Assembly (NCBI GenBank): GCA_030180075.1
Contig: JASNJN010000655.1
Location: 1-20,388 of the forward strand
Source of the DNA: Mikrocytos mackini
Lineage: Eukaryota; Endomyxa; Ascetosporea; Mikrocytida; Mikrocytiidae
DNA length: 20,388 nt
Direction of reading: 5' to 3'
This document shows positions 1 through 7,903 of the stretch, one piece after another; within the stretch, counting starts at the first letter, position 1; each line of letters begins with the position of its first letter. A program made the position numbers and the translations under genes. The notes under the pieces are model-generated. The model worked only from the letters and a program-made list of their open reading frames with translations. It made no database searches and was not told the origin of the DNA.

Positions 1-1001
1 TTAAATAACTGTTGTTTTCCCTCTAAAATCATATATATGTAAATACATGTTGTTATAGTTCCCTGTGAGAATCAATGAGTGAATATTATACCATATGGAA
101 GAGTAACGTAAGAAAACTAGGTTAATTGGAAAACTAATGCATTATACACTCTAATAGCTGCATGATAACAGGTATGGCATGGGCATTGTTCTTCAATTCT
201 GTGTAAGTCGTCATAGCTTTCATAATTGCCTAAATTACATGGTAAGTTGTATTGACCCTTCTACTTTCACAAGACTCGATTGAATTTATCCATCTATAAA
301 GGGCTTTTAAGTTTACTTCTTCAGTTACCATGTAATTGGTTCTTCTATAGTCAGGCTCTTCATGTGGGGTCATCGATTTAGGGGCCGTGGAGAGAATAAT
401 CGAGGATCCAATTTTGAAAATTAAAATTGAAAAATATTGAAAATTCGAAACTATGATATATGAATCTATTTCAAGCAAACCTTTAAATTAAATAGACGTA
501 TAATTGTTTTATTTTTAATATAAGAATAAATCAACCCTAGATGAATTTGAAAAAAGTTTCCAATCTCAAATTTTATTTTAATTTTCAAAATTGGATCCTC
601 GATTATTCTCTCCACGGCCCCTAAATCGATGACCCCACATGAAGAGCCTGACTATAGAAGAACCAATTACATGGTAACTGAAGAAGTAAACTTAAAAGCC
701 CTTTATAGATGGATAAATTCAATCGAGTCTTGTGAAAGTAGAAGGGTCAATACAACTTACCATGTAATTTAGGCAATTATGAAAGCTATGACGACTTACA
801 CAGAATTGAAGAACAATGCCCATGCCATACCTGTTATCATGCAGCTATTAGAGTGTATAATGCATTAGTTTTCCAATTAACCTAGTTTTCTTACGTTACT
901 CTTCCATATGGTATAATATTCACTCATTGATTCTCACAGGGAACTATAACAACATGTATTTACATATATATGATTTTAGAGGGAAAACAACAGTTATTTA
1001 A
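1..1001. repeat. Giant inverted repeat (about 427-bp arms, about 147-bp spacer)
   Basis: Position i pairs with position 1002-i. I compared the arms in 60-base blocks from 1 to 420 against 582-1001 and found no mismatch; pairing fails near 428/574, leaving a spacer of roughly 147 bp. The arms contain a less AT-rich patch (about 360-400 and 602-642, with GGATCC and GGGGCC-type sequence). One arm direction reads as a short open frame of about 48 codons that I do not recognise and that ends in a stop. The repeat reaches base 1, so its true outer end is unknown. It could be a foldback transposon, a recent inverted duplication, or an assembly fold-back at a contig end. Confidence 0.95.
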
Positions 1002-1942
1002 GAATATATACTGTTACAAATTTTCGAATAAACGCCATCTGCTGAAGAACAACAATATATAACATTAAGGCTAATATAAATCAGAAATAAAAGAGTAAGT
1101 GTTAATATAGGTTTGTAACGAAGGTATCTGAAGATAAACATGGAAAAAGATCTAAAATAATTAATTATTTAGTATATACATCTATAAAATAAAAATTTAT
1201 TTTAAATTATTGGACACCAACTTTTTTTAATCAAACTTGTTTGGCTTGTTTATCAAATGATGGGGAGTGGATTAAATATTAAATAATTATTTTTAGTTTA
1301 TTTATCGACCTTAATTTATTGTTTCAAATTTCAAATTTTAACTTTTGAATTTCACTGGTAAAAAAATAAAAACTCCATGATATATTATAAAAACCATAAA
1401 AAATTATTAATAACGTAAAATATAGAAAAAATTAATAATAATCTTATATTTAAAAATTAATATAAACTTAATTGTAGAATTTTATAACTGTTTCAAATTT
1501 TATATTCCATGTGTATGTCAGGCGTCGCCACCTCGGTATATTGTGTATTATGTTGTTTTGAGCAACTTCTCGGTTAACTTCTTGTATTATTGCTTGTGTA
1601 TAGGGTTTGTTAATTTTCGGGTACGGGCTTGCTATAATTTTTCTTTTTAAAAATCAATTATAAGATATATTTCTTAGCAAAATGGTTTTTAATAAAATTT
1701 TGCAAAGTTTACAAAAATAGATTTCCCGATTCACAAAATCTTTCAAATCATGTATAGACATTCAAAATTTTTACCGAAAATGGGTTGGATCAATATCTCG
1801 AATTTCAAATATTTTCACGATATCTGCGTTGTTTTGAGCACATTTCGTTTAAATTCGGAAATATCCAGGCTCATAATATTTTCAAAAATACAGCTATATT
1901 CCTATAAATTTGAGAGCAGTATTTTACAAAACTTTTTGAATT
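1002..1942. other. AT-rich spacer without recognisable genes
   Basis: Very AT-rich sequence with many homopolymer and TA runs. A 67-codon frame at 1750-1953 ends where the first MITE begins and has no recognisable motif; I regard it as chance. A slightly more GC-rich patch near 1510-1640 also gives no recognisable product. Confidence 0.6.
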
Positions 1943-1950
1943 GTTATAAG

Positions 1951-2150
1951 TAGGGGTCGGAAAATATATGACAAAAAATCGGCAAATATATGATTATATA
2001 TGATTTTGTCAAAATCTCATTATAATTTCGAATTTTCAATAAAATAAAATATATGAATTCCTTCAAATCGGAGATATTATGGGTGGAAAATTTCCAGAAA
2101 TTTGGTAAAAATATATGATTTTTACCAAATCACATATTTTCCGACCCCTA
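1951..2150. mobile_element. hAT-type MITE, copy 1 (200 bp)
   Basis: The element begins TAGGGGTCGG and ends CCGACCCCTA, a short terminal inverted repeat of the YAGGG type found in hAT transposons. It is flanked on both sides by a perfect 8-bp direct repeat, GTTATAAG (1943-1950 and 2151-2158), the target-site duplication length expected for hAT elements. It is internally AT-rich, carries a small hairpin near 2103-2130 and encodes nothing. A second copy in opposite orientation lies at 2634-2840. Confidence 0.85.
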
Positions 2151-2151
2151 G

Positions 2152-2632
2152 TTATAAGACATTATTTTAGACTTTAATAGACCATTTGCGTGTTTTGGAC
2201 GATAATCAAACATTCTATATCATTTCAGACATTTTCGTTCGAATTTGACAAATCTCGCATAAATGGGTAAAATTTTTAAAAAATTATTTATAAAAGGATA
2301 TACAGTCAAACCTCTCTATAACAAACAAAAACACAATTTCTACAAAAAATGTCGGAAAATATTATTATTGACGAAAATTTTTTTCGAACAATTTGGTAGG
2401 GAATTTGCGAAAATTTTCAAATTTTTGTTTGTACTGCGTGAGTTTGTTGTAGTTTTTGTTTGTTATAGAGAGGTTTGACTGTATATCCTTTTATAAATAA
2501 TTTTTTAAAAATTTTACCCATTTATGCGAGATTTGTCAAATTCGAACGAAAATGTCTGAAATGATATAGAATGTTTGATTATCGTCCAAAACACGCAAAT
2601 GGTCTATTAAAGTCTAAAATAATGTCTTATAA
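2152..2632. repeat. Perfect palindrome, 181-bp arms with 119-bp loop
   Basis: Arms 2152-2332 and 2452-2632 pair as i with 4784-i; I found no mismatch across them. The loop is 2333-2451. The outer ends carry the partly palindromic TTATAAG site that is also used by the flanking MITEs. The two hAT MITEs outside this palindrome differ from each other by several substitutions and small indels, whereas these arms are identical, so the structures have different histories or have been homogenised differently. A foldback element is the simplest reading. Confidence 0.85.
2303..2481. mobile_element. Tc1/mariner/pogo-like MITE at palindrome centre
   Basis: The termini are CAGTCAAACCTCTCTATAAC and its reverse complement, each bordered by TA (2301-2302 and 2482-2483), as expected for TA-inserting Tc1/mariner/pogo elements. 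CAGTCAAACC-type ends are common in MITEs of that superfamily. Terminal repeats are about 30 bp (2303-2332 and 2452-2481). The TA flanks lie inside a larger perfect palindrome, so they are not independent proof of a target duplication. A 71-codon frame running through it (2263-2478) is considered non-genic. Confidence 0.6.
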
Positions 2633-2633
2633 G

Positions 2634-2840
2634 TAGGGGTCGGAAAATATGTGATTTGGTACAAATCATATATTTTTACCAAATTTCTGGAAATTTTCCA
2701 CCCATAATTACTCCGATTTGAAGGAATTCATATATTTTATTTTATTGGAAATTCGAAATTCGAAATTATAATTAGAATTCATCAAAATCATATATAATCA
2801 TATATTTGCCGATTTTTTGTCATATATTTTCCGACCCCTA
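2634..2840. mobile_element. hAT-type MITE, copy 2 (207 bp, inverted)
   Basis: It has the same TAGGGGTCGG...CCGACCCCTA termini as copy 1 and about nine-tenths identity to it by eye in opposite orientation, with small indels accounting for the extra 7 bp. Flanking octamers are CTTATAAG (2626-2633) and TTGATAAG (2841-2848), matching at 6 of 8 positions, so the target duplication is eroded or was altered by the inverted duplication. It sits immediately upstream of a broken hAT transposase, but no sign links the two as one element. Confidence 0.8.
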
Positions 2841-2848
2841 TTGATAAG

Positions 2849-3294
2849 GCTATTTTAGATAAGTTGTCAAAAGTTGGCCATGAAATTTCTTCAAAACAAT
2901 ATATGGAGTGGTTGGACACACACTTTTTATATGCAAAGTCATATTTATATCTGTTAGCAAAGGATGATGAGTATAGTATATTAGTCAAAATAAAGGAATC
3001 GAACCGATTAGACCTCTTATTAGAAAAAGAAAAATATAAGAAACAACAAAAGAAGTTTAAATCAATTGCCGAACTTAAAAACGATATATTGATTTCCCCG
3101 GAATTGTATAAATATTATGAAAAGATTACATCAATTCCATTTTCTAATGCATCAGTAGAAAGAAGTTTTCACAATTGAAACATATACGGAGTAACAGGCC
3201 TAATTTAACTGTCGAAAGTATCGAAGAGGATTGTTTTATGCGCTTTAATAAAGGAAGATTGGAAGAAATATATAAGTTCACTAGTGATATATAG
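2849..3294 (+). pseudogene. hAT transposase C-terminus, frameshifted remnant
   Basis: The frame from 2849 encodes a lysine-rich segment ending in the motif IPFSNASVERSF (about 3134-3169), the hallmark of the hAT C-terminal dimerisation domain. That frame stops at TGA 3176-3178. The rest of the domain (KHIRSNRPNLTVESI and on to a stop at 3292-3294) continues in another frame. A single missing T in the T run at 3166-3169 would account for the break. The N-terminal two thirds of a normal transposase, including most of the catalytic core, is absent; the left border coincides with a MITE. Function is lost unless the break is a sequencing error, and even then the protein would be only a fragment. 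Confidence 0.8.
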
Positions 3295-3505
3295 CTATAA
3301 CCAACTTCTATTGATTTATTTTGAACCTTAAACCATTTCATATCGTGTTTACTATAAGTCACTATTATTTAGATCAATTAATAAATTATTTCAACACCCA
3401 CATTATAGTAATAATATTTTAGTAAAATTTTTATACTTCGTGTTTATTAGCACCTTATATGGCACATTTCAGGATGTGCTAAAATGCCTAATCCTGGTTA
3501 TTGGG

Positions 3506-3963
3506 GTTGTTGATATTCTGAATAGAAAGTGCGTTCTAAAGTTTTTTACCATCAAGACATTCTTCCATTTGTTAACAACTGGATATCACGCGGTTTCGAC
3601 ATAACAACCGATGCATTTTCATCTTATCGTATTCTATCAAGTATAGGATTCAGACATAATGAAGTAAACCATTCCAGACATCTTGTGGCCCCTGACGGAA
3701 CCAATACAAATAGAATAGAAGGTATTTTGGTGGCCACAAAAATAATGATGTGAAACTACAAATTTCGTTATACTGATGTGCGTCGCCTGGATTACTTCCT
3801 CGCTGAATGGTGCTTCCGTTATTGCCATGAACATTTCAAAAGAATGAAATGTTTTACGGTAATGATGTTTTTACTACGGTGGTTCAATCCAATCATCAGG
3901 ATGAAGACGACGATGAGTATCTCCCGGAACCAGAAGAAGAACAAACGAATAATTAAGAATTAA
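3506..3963 (+). pseudogene. Merlin/IS1595-like (ISXO2-like) transposase remnant
   Basis: From 3526 the frame encodes a segment with TTDAFSSYRIL, a hydrophobic-glycine-H stretch, NHSRHLV, then TNRIEG: the central Asp and late Asn/Glu region of the DDE core of the IS1595/Merlin family (family pattern: D..aY, nHs, HTN.iEg). A TGA at 3751-3753 interrupts, and the same frame continues with RRLDYFLAEWCFRY, matching the family's C-terminal L-EF-WR signature. Upstream, VVDILNRK (3506-3529) lies in a neighbouring frame and may be the preceding strand of the core. No N-terminus and no terminal repeats were found. Merlin elements are known in animals and have been reported in microsporidia. Confidence 0.72.
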
Positions 3964-5413
3964 AGATTAATAATATGAATATATTAAACAAATCTTAAAC
4001 AGCAACAATATTTTATTTATTTATTTTTAAATCTTTCCGAAAAAATCCTCATAACTAAAATGATGACAAATAAAAGCATGAAATCATTTCAAATGTGATT
4101 TGAATTTTATCAATTTTGTATTTTATAGTTTGTTTTTTAAAGTTGAAATGTTTAATGACTGTTTCTTTCAATATTAATAGAATATTGACAGAACCAACTA
4201 AAATTCAAAAACAAATTTTGGCATTTTCTTATTTAAAATGTTGCTGAAGGTAACTCTTACGAATCATTCGTCAAAAATTATTACTTTATCCACATATTTA
4301 TTTGGTTTTTACTCTGAAAAAATCTCACAAAACAAGAAAAAATTCACGTCTACCAAATTTTTATTTTCAAATACCACTGTCAAAATTAAGTCCAAAAAAA
4401 ATTTTGGCAAGGGGGACCCTTGACATTTCCCCAAATCTTGTGGTCGAGCTTCTTTAACTAACTCGGATCAATTGAACAAACATTTTCGTCCCTACAAGCA
4501 TTTTTACTTTGGAGAAGATCGCGAACTAGTATAGAAACATTGAAACATCGACTTATCGTTCGAGATTTTAGAAAATTTTATGGAAAATAACTAAATGTAT
4601 GAGAAATAAACAATGTTAATATTAGGTTTTAAAACATCCATTCTAAATCATACTATGTCTTATAAATAATTTATCTATAATAAAATAGTTATAAGATGTT
4701 GTTAGTTATAGGGTTTCTAATAGACATTATTTGCCACACAATACTCTTTAAAAAATTTTTTCAGCCCTATTGTCGGATCCCAGCAGTTGAATAGTCAACT
4801 GGAATCCAAATGCTTCAAAGATGTCCATGCCTGGTAGAAACCTTTTTCCCACATGGTTTTATAGGTCTAACTAAAGAGGGCTAACTGATTTTTGAAGCCA
4901 ACATCCAACTTAAGAGCAAAGTAAGTAATTATAAATAATATAATATATATTTATTTTAGATATTTTAAATTTTCGGTAAATATGCGGAACAACCCAAACT
5001 ACAACAATAAACCTTTTCAGTCGGGAAACAGGCCGCAAGATAATCGAAGGCACGGCACCTATATATGCTAACTTGTTTTAAAAGTGCATTGGTTAAATAT
5101 AAACATGTAAACCCCAAATTCGCAAAATTAAAAATTTAATTGATAAAATTTTTTAATTTTCAATTTCCGTAATCAAAAATTTTATTAATTTTTTAACACT
5201 GATATTAACCACACCCTAGTTATCATATTAAATGATTAAATTATAATTTAATATGGCCGTGAAATCTAAAAGTTTTATAAATTATAGCGTTTGTAAAATT
5301 AGTCAATATTTTTAATCTCCAGATTACACAAATCTATTTTAGAATAGCAAAATTAATGTACTAATCAAAATTAAAAGCTTATTCGGTTCTAAATATTTAA
5401 ATAAAATAACCAG
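3964..5413. other. AT-rich spacer, no intact gene
   Basis: About 1.45 kb of AT-rich DNA. A 61-codon frame at 4238-4423 is low complexity and judged to be chance. A GC-richer island at about 4430-4560 gives no recognisable product. An island near 4750-4850 may be a retroelement trace and is listed separately. A 10-bp-arm AT-rich hairpin lies at about 5225-5254. The last 100 bases, upstream of the 5414 gene, should hold its promoter, but no clear element can be named. Confidence 0.55.
4750..4855 (-). pseudogene. Possible retroelement aspartic protease trace
   Basis: On the minus strand one frame of about 30 codons reads FLPGMDIFEAFGFQLT followed by polar residues. This resembles the C-terminal LLGxDfLxxFG segment of Ty3/gypsy-type aspartic proteases just before the reverse transcriptase linker. 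The DTG active-site segment is not present, stops occur immediately upstream, and no reverse transcriptase is seen beyond. The match is short and could be chance. Confidence 0.3.
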
Positions 5414-6352
5414 ATGAACACCCAGAAAATACTATTAGCTTGTTTATTAATAGACCATTTGTTTTTTACATCTCTCAAAGACAATGACAGTAATATCGAC
5501 GTACTTTGTCTTTACCTTTCACACAAAACTCCGATTAAAGACAATGAACCCGCGGAATTGGCTAAATCAGAAGTATACCTATTCAACGTCGTTCCAACGG
5601 ACATTCTCCAGTTCAACATCATACTACCCAATTATTTATATTTCCATTATAGAAAACCCACCACCATCGAACAGGGGTTTGCTAGAGAAGAAATTACTAC
5701 TGTTTTAAACACTATTCTTGGCCATGAATTCAGAGAGAATAGTAGTTTTATGTTGGCCAATTTGAATGGTGATCAGAAGAATGTTCTTACCATTAAACTT
5801 TCCGGGGATAAATCTAACGATGTCTTCATACGAATCGTGAAAGAGGGAATCTACCCAATATTGACTTTGGAGACAAAAAATGAGTCAGAACCACCCGTGG
5901 CTCTAAATTCAGTTAGCTCCACAGTTGAAGTAGGAAGCAGCATTCATTTGAACTTTAGCGTACCTATCGGAGAGGGGCAGTCTTCTTCATGGAGTGGGTG
6001 TGAAATGGTTTCCAAAATTAATAGAGAAGCCTTATCTTCAGACGCTATTTTATTTCTTGATCGCTCTCTTAAAGTAAAGTTTAACGAGAAAACCGAACCT
6101 GCTCTTGAAGCGGAAGTCGAAACGAACTCTTCTACACAAAGTGTCACTGAGAGTAAGAAAAAGAGAAAGGGAGTTTTCCTAACCATTGCATTGGTCGTAC
6201 TAACTGTAATCGCCGTGGGCGTTTACATGTACTTCTTTTTGAGCTCAACGTCCAGGAAAATATATAAACGCAAAGTGTCCAAAAGGAGGAATTCGGCTAG
6301 ACGTGAACATCGAGTGAGTCTGCCAAGGATCAAGAGTGCCCCGGCTAAATAA
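5414..6352 (+). CDS. Single-pass type I membrane protein, function unknown
   Basis: A 312-residue protein I do not recognise. Residues 1-20 are hydrophobic after a short MNTQK start and could be a signal peptide or anchor. Residues about 25-245 form a soluble, presumably lumenal or extracellular part with four NxS/T sequons (N109, N156, N180, N238) and a Ser/Thr/Glu-rich stretch (220-248). A lysine patch (KKKRK, 248-252) precedes a strong transmembrane helix (254-276) and then a very basic 36-residue tail rich in Arg and Lys. The basic tail suggests the C-terminus is cytosolic or nucleoplasmic, giving type I topology if the leader is cleaved, although the flanking positive charge on both sides makes orientation uncertain. 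It is first in a co-oriented pair with the SNARE gene at 6479. The stop codon overlaps an AATAAA run. Confidence 0.85.
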   Translation: MNTQKILLACLLIDHLFFTSLKDNDSNIDVLCLYLSHKTPIKDNEPAELAKSEVYLFNVVPTDILQFNIILPNYLYFHYRKPTTIEQGFAREEITTVLNTILGHEFRENSSFMLANLNGDQKNVLTIKLSGDKSNDVFIRIVKEGIYPILTLETKNESEPPVALNSVSSTVEVGSSIHLNFSVPIGEGQSSSWSGCEMVSKINREALSSDAILFLDRSLKVKFNEKTEPALEAEVETNSSTQSVTESKKKRKGVFLTIALVVLTVIAVGVYMYFFLSSTSRKIYKRKVSKRRNSARREHRVSLPRIKSAPAK

Positions 6353-6357
6353 ATAAA
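6348..6357 (+). promoter_or_regulatory. Overlapping AATAAA signals at the stop codon
   Basis: Two AATAAA hexamers (6348-6353 and 6352-6357) overlap the TAA stop of the membrane-protein gene (6350-6352). AATAAA is the standard eukaryotic poly(A) signal, and its overlap with the stop codon fits a compact genome with very short 3' UTRs. In AT-rich DNA such hexamers also occur by chance. Confidence 0.4.
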
Positions 6358-6478
6358 GAATCGCTATAATACATTTATTCACCAATGTCCATTCATTGTC
6401 GTCTCGTTGTGTTCTTTCTTCTTTGCTAAAAATTCTTGTTTAGTATATTTTCAAAATTTAAACTTTTTAATTCGAAAA

Positions 6479-7213
6479 ATGCCTAACGACCTAAACCAAC
6501 CATTTATGAGTTCGAGCAATGAAATGGACCTTGAATCAGAACTCAACAAACAGCTATTACTTCTAAAAACGCAAATTCAAATGATAGAAGACAATATTTC
6601 CGTCGGTTCTGATTCTAACCCTTCACAAACCAAACGGTGCATATCTTTGATAGAAAAACTCCTCGAAAAGATAACCCCCAACTTAAACTTGATTAACAAT
6701 GATCAGTCGATGAGTAGAATGAAGAGACAAAAGGTGAAAGCACTGTTCCTAAAAGAAGTTAACCATTTCAAATCCCTAGTCAAAACGATTAGTTCTTTAG
6801 AAGAAGGCGCCATTAAAGCAACAGGAAACATAAACGAAGAGAACACTCTTCAGTCCGACTACAACAACGAACAAAACGAAAGGGTTAACGAAATGAAAAT
6901 GGTAAAAAAGATGGACAATATACGAGAAGAGTCCGAAAAGATAAAGAAAATAAAGGAAAATGCGTTACATTTGCAATCTATGATGACCCAGATGAACGAC
7001 ATGGTTTATAGCCAGGGCGAAATGGTGGACACTATAGAGGTCGAAGTACAATCCATGGACAACAATATTATGGACGCAGACGCCGAGATAGATAAGATCT
7101 CGGATAACAGGTGGCAACGAATGAAAAGCAACATCTGCTGCTGTTCTATATTCTTCATAATATGTATTGTGTTGGCTATCTTCATAATCATAAAAGTGGT
7201 CAGAAAGAAATGA
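6479..7213 (+). CDS. Syntaxin-like Qa-SNARE protein
   Basis: A 244-residue tail-anchored protein. The N-terminal half (about 18-110) is predicted helical and may be a divergent Habc-like bundle. A heptad-type SNARE motif spans about 147-207, with the core YSQGEMVDTIE; Q179 is in the zero-layer position and QGEMVD is close to the canonical syntaxin motif. A short linker with CCC leads to a transmembrane helix (about 217-240) and a basic VRKK tail, so the protein would sit in an endomembrane facing the cytosol and drive vesicle fusion. 6479 is the first ATG in frame; the frame is open upstream but without ATG. The upstream gap to the membrane-protein gene is 126 bp. Assignment to Qa rather than another Q class rests on the motif; the exact compartment cannot be told. 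Confidence 0.82.
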   Translation: MPNDLNQPFMSSSNEMDLESELNKQLLLLKTQIQMIEDNISVGSDSNPSQTKRCISLIEKLLEKITPNLNLINNDQSMSRMKRQKVKALFLKEVNHFKSLVKTISSLEEGAIKATGNINEENTLQSDYNNEQNERVNEMKMVKKMDNIREESEKIKKIKENALHLQSMMTQMNDMVYSQGEMVDTIEVEVQSMDNNIMDADAEIDKISDNRWQRMKSNICCCSIFFIICIVLAIFIIIKVVRKK

Positions 7214-7303
7214 GTAATTATTTATAGAAACAAATACAAAAATGTAATTGTGAACAAGAACTTACAAAACTATTCTGCTACGTTACAATTTATAAAAAAC
7301 ATA

Positions 7304-7903
7304 TTAGCACGAATAAATAATTCGGTTGCTGAATTTGCCCAGCTCCGCCAATTCGTAAACATTTGCCTTATTCTTTTCTTCCAATGTTTTCCCCCAAAAA
7401 AAACAAACATCGAATTTGATAGTTGTGAAGTTGGTCAAAAATTTCAAATCTTTTATATCAATTACACAAATAGGGTAATTGCTAACCTTGTAATAGAAAG
7501 CATCCAATTGCATAATGTCCAAATCTACCTTTTCTTTCAGTTTTTTTAATTTTTTATCGAAGTCTATCGGTAAGCGTATAACGGTTGTTTTATCCTGCTT
7601 CAAAAGCTCACTTTTTTCAAGGAAAGTGGAAAATGATTTACCTGTATACACCACAAGAGATCTCATGTTTAACACGTTTATAAGTTTGCTCAGAATAATC
7701 TGAATTTCGAACTTCTCCAGTTTGGCGCGACATAGAAGTAGGTTGTGTTTGTAAATCTTCGCAACAACTCCCCTGACCTTTTCTACACGGATGCTCTTTA
7801 TATCTTCTGTAATGTCTTGTTCCTTGTTATCTTCAGACTCTATAACATCTGACATGACCGGTATCTCGATTAAACTTCGTTCATTAAAATTTTTACTTTC
7901 CAT
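7304..7903 (-). CDS. Conserved-looking protein of unknown function
   Basis: A 199-residue protein that I do not recognise. The first 40 residues are acidic and probably disordered. Residues about 41-165 alternate beta-like hydrophobic stretches (VRGVVAKI, MRSLVVYTG, YPICVIDI, IKFDVCFFW) with lysine-rich helices, including a KKLKKLKEK charged run at 117-125, suggesting a compact alpha/beta fold. There is no membrane segment or signal peptide. The amino-acid mix is ordinary, whereas the opposite strand reads Ser/Phe/Leu-rich, so this strand is taken as the real one. Only two starts are possible before an in-frame stop: Met1 at 7903, whose codon overlaps the ATG of the divergent gene at 7902, or Met17 at 7855. 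It converges on the SNARE gene with about 90 bp between stops. Confidence 0.75.
   Translation of the reverse strand: MESKNFNERSLIEIPVMSDVIESEDNKEQDITEDIKSIRVEKVRGVVAKIYKHNLLLCRAKLEKFEIQIILSKLINVLNMRSLVVYTGKSFSTFLEKSELLKQDKTTVIRLPIDFDKKLKKLKEKVDLDIMQLDAFYYKVSNYPICVIDIKDLKFLTNFTTIKFDVCFFWGKTLEEKNKANVYELAELGKFSNRIIYSC

Noticed and set aside
230-478. 82-codon minus-strand frame inside the palindrome
   Set aside because: It runs from one arm into the spacer and its arm part is mirrored on the other strand; no motif supports a real gene.
2263-2478. 71-codon plus-strand frame in the nested MITE
   Set aside because: It is the translation of MITE terminal repeats and AT-rich loop sequence, with lysine and phenylalanine bias only.
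4980-5070. Short plus-strand frame rich in Asn/Arg/Gln, gag-like
   Set aside because: Only about 29 codons, low complexity, and in the opposite orientation to the possible protease trace.
7250-7549. 99-codon plus-strand frame
   Set aside because: It lies antisense to the 199-residue minus-strand gene, which has the more natural amino-acid mix.
7791-7901. Upstream ATG adding 37 residues to the prenyltransferase-like protein
   Set aside because: The extension reads as the Ser/Leu-rich antisense of the neighbouring gene, and the helix before the first repeat already begins after 7902.
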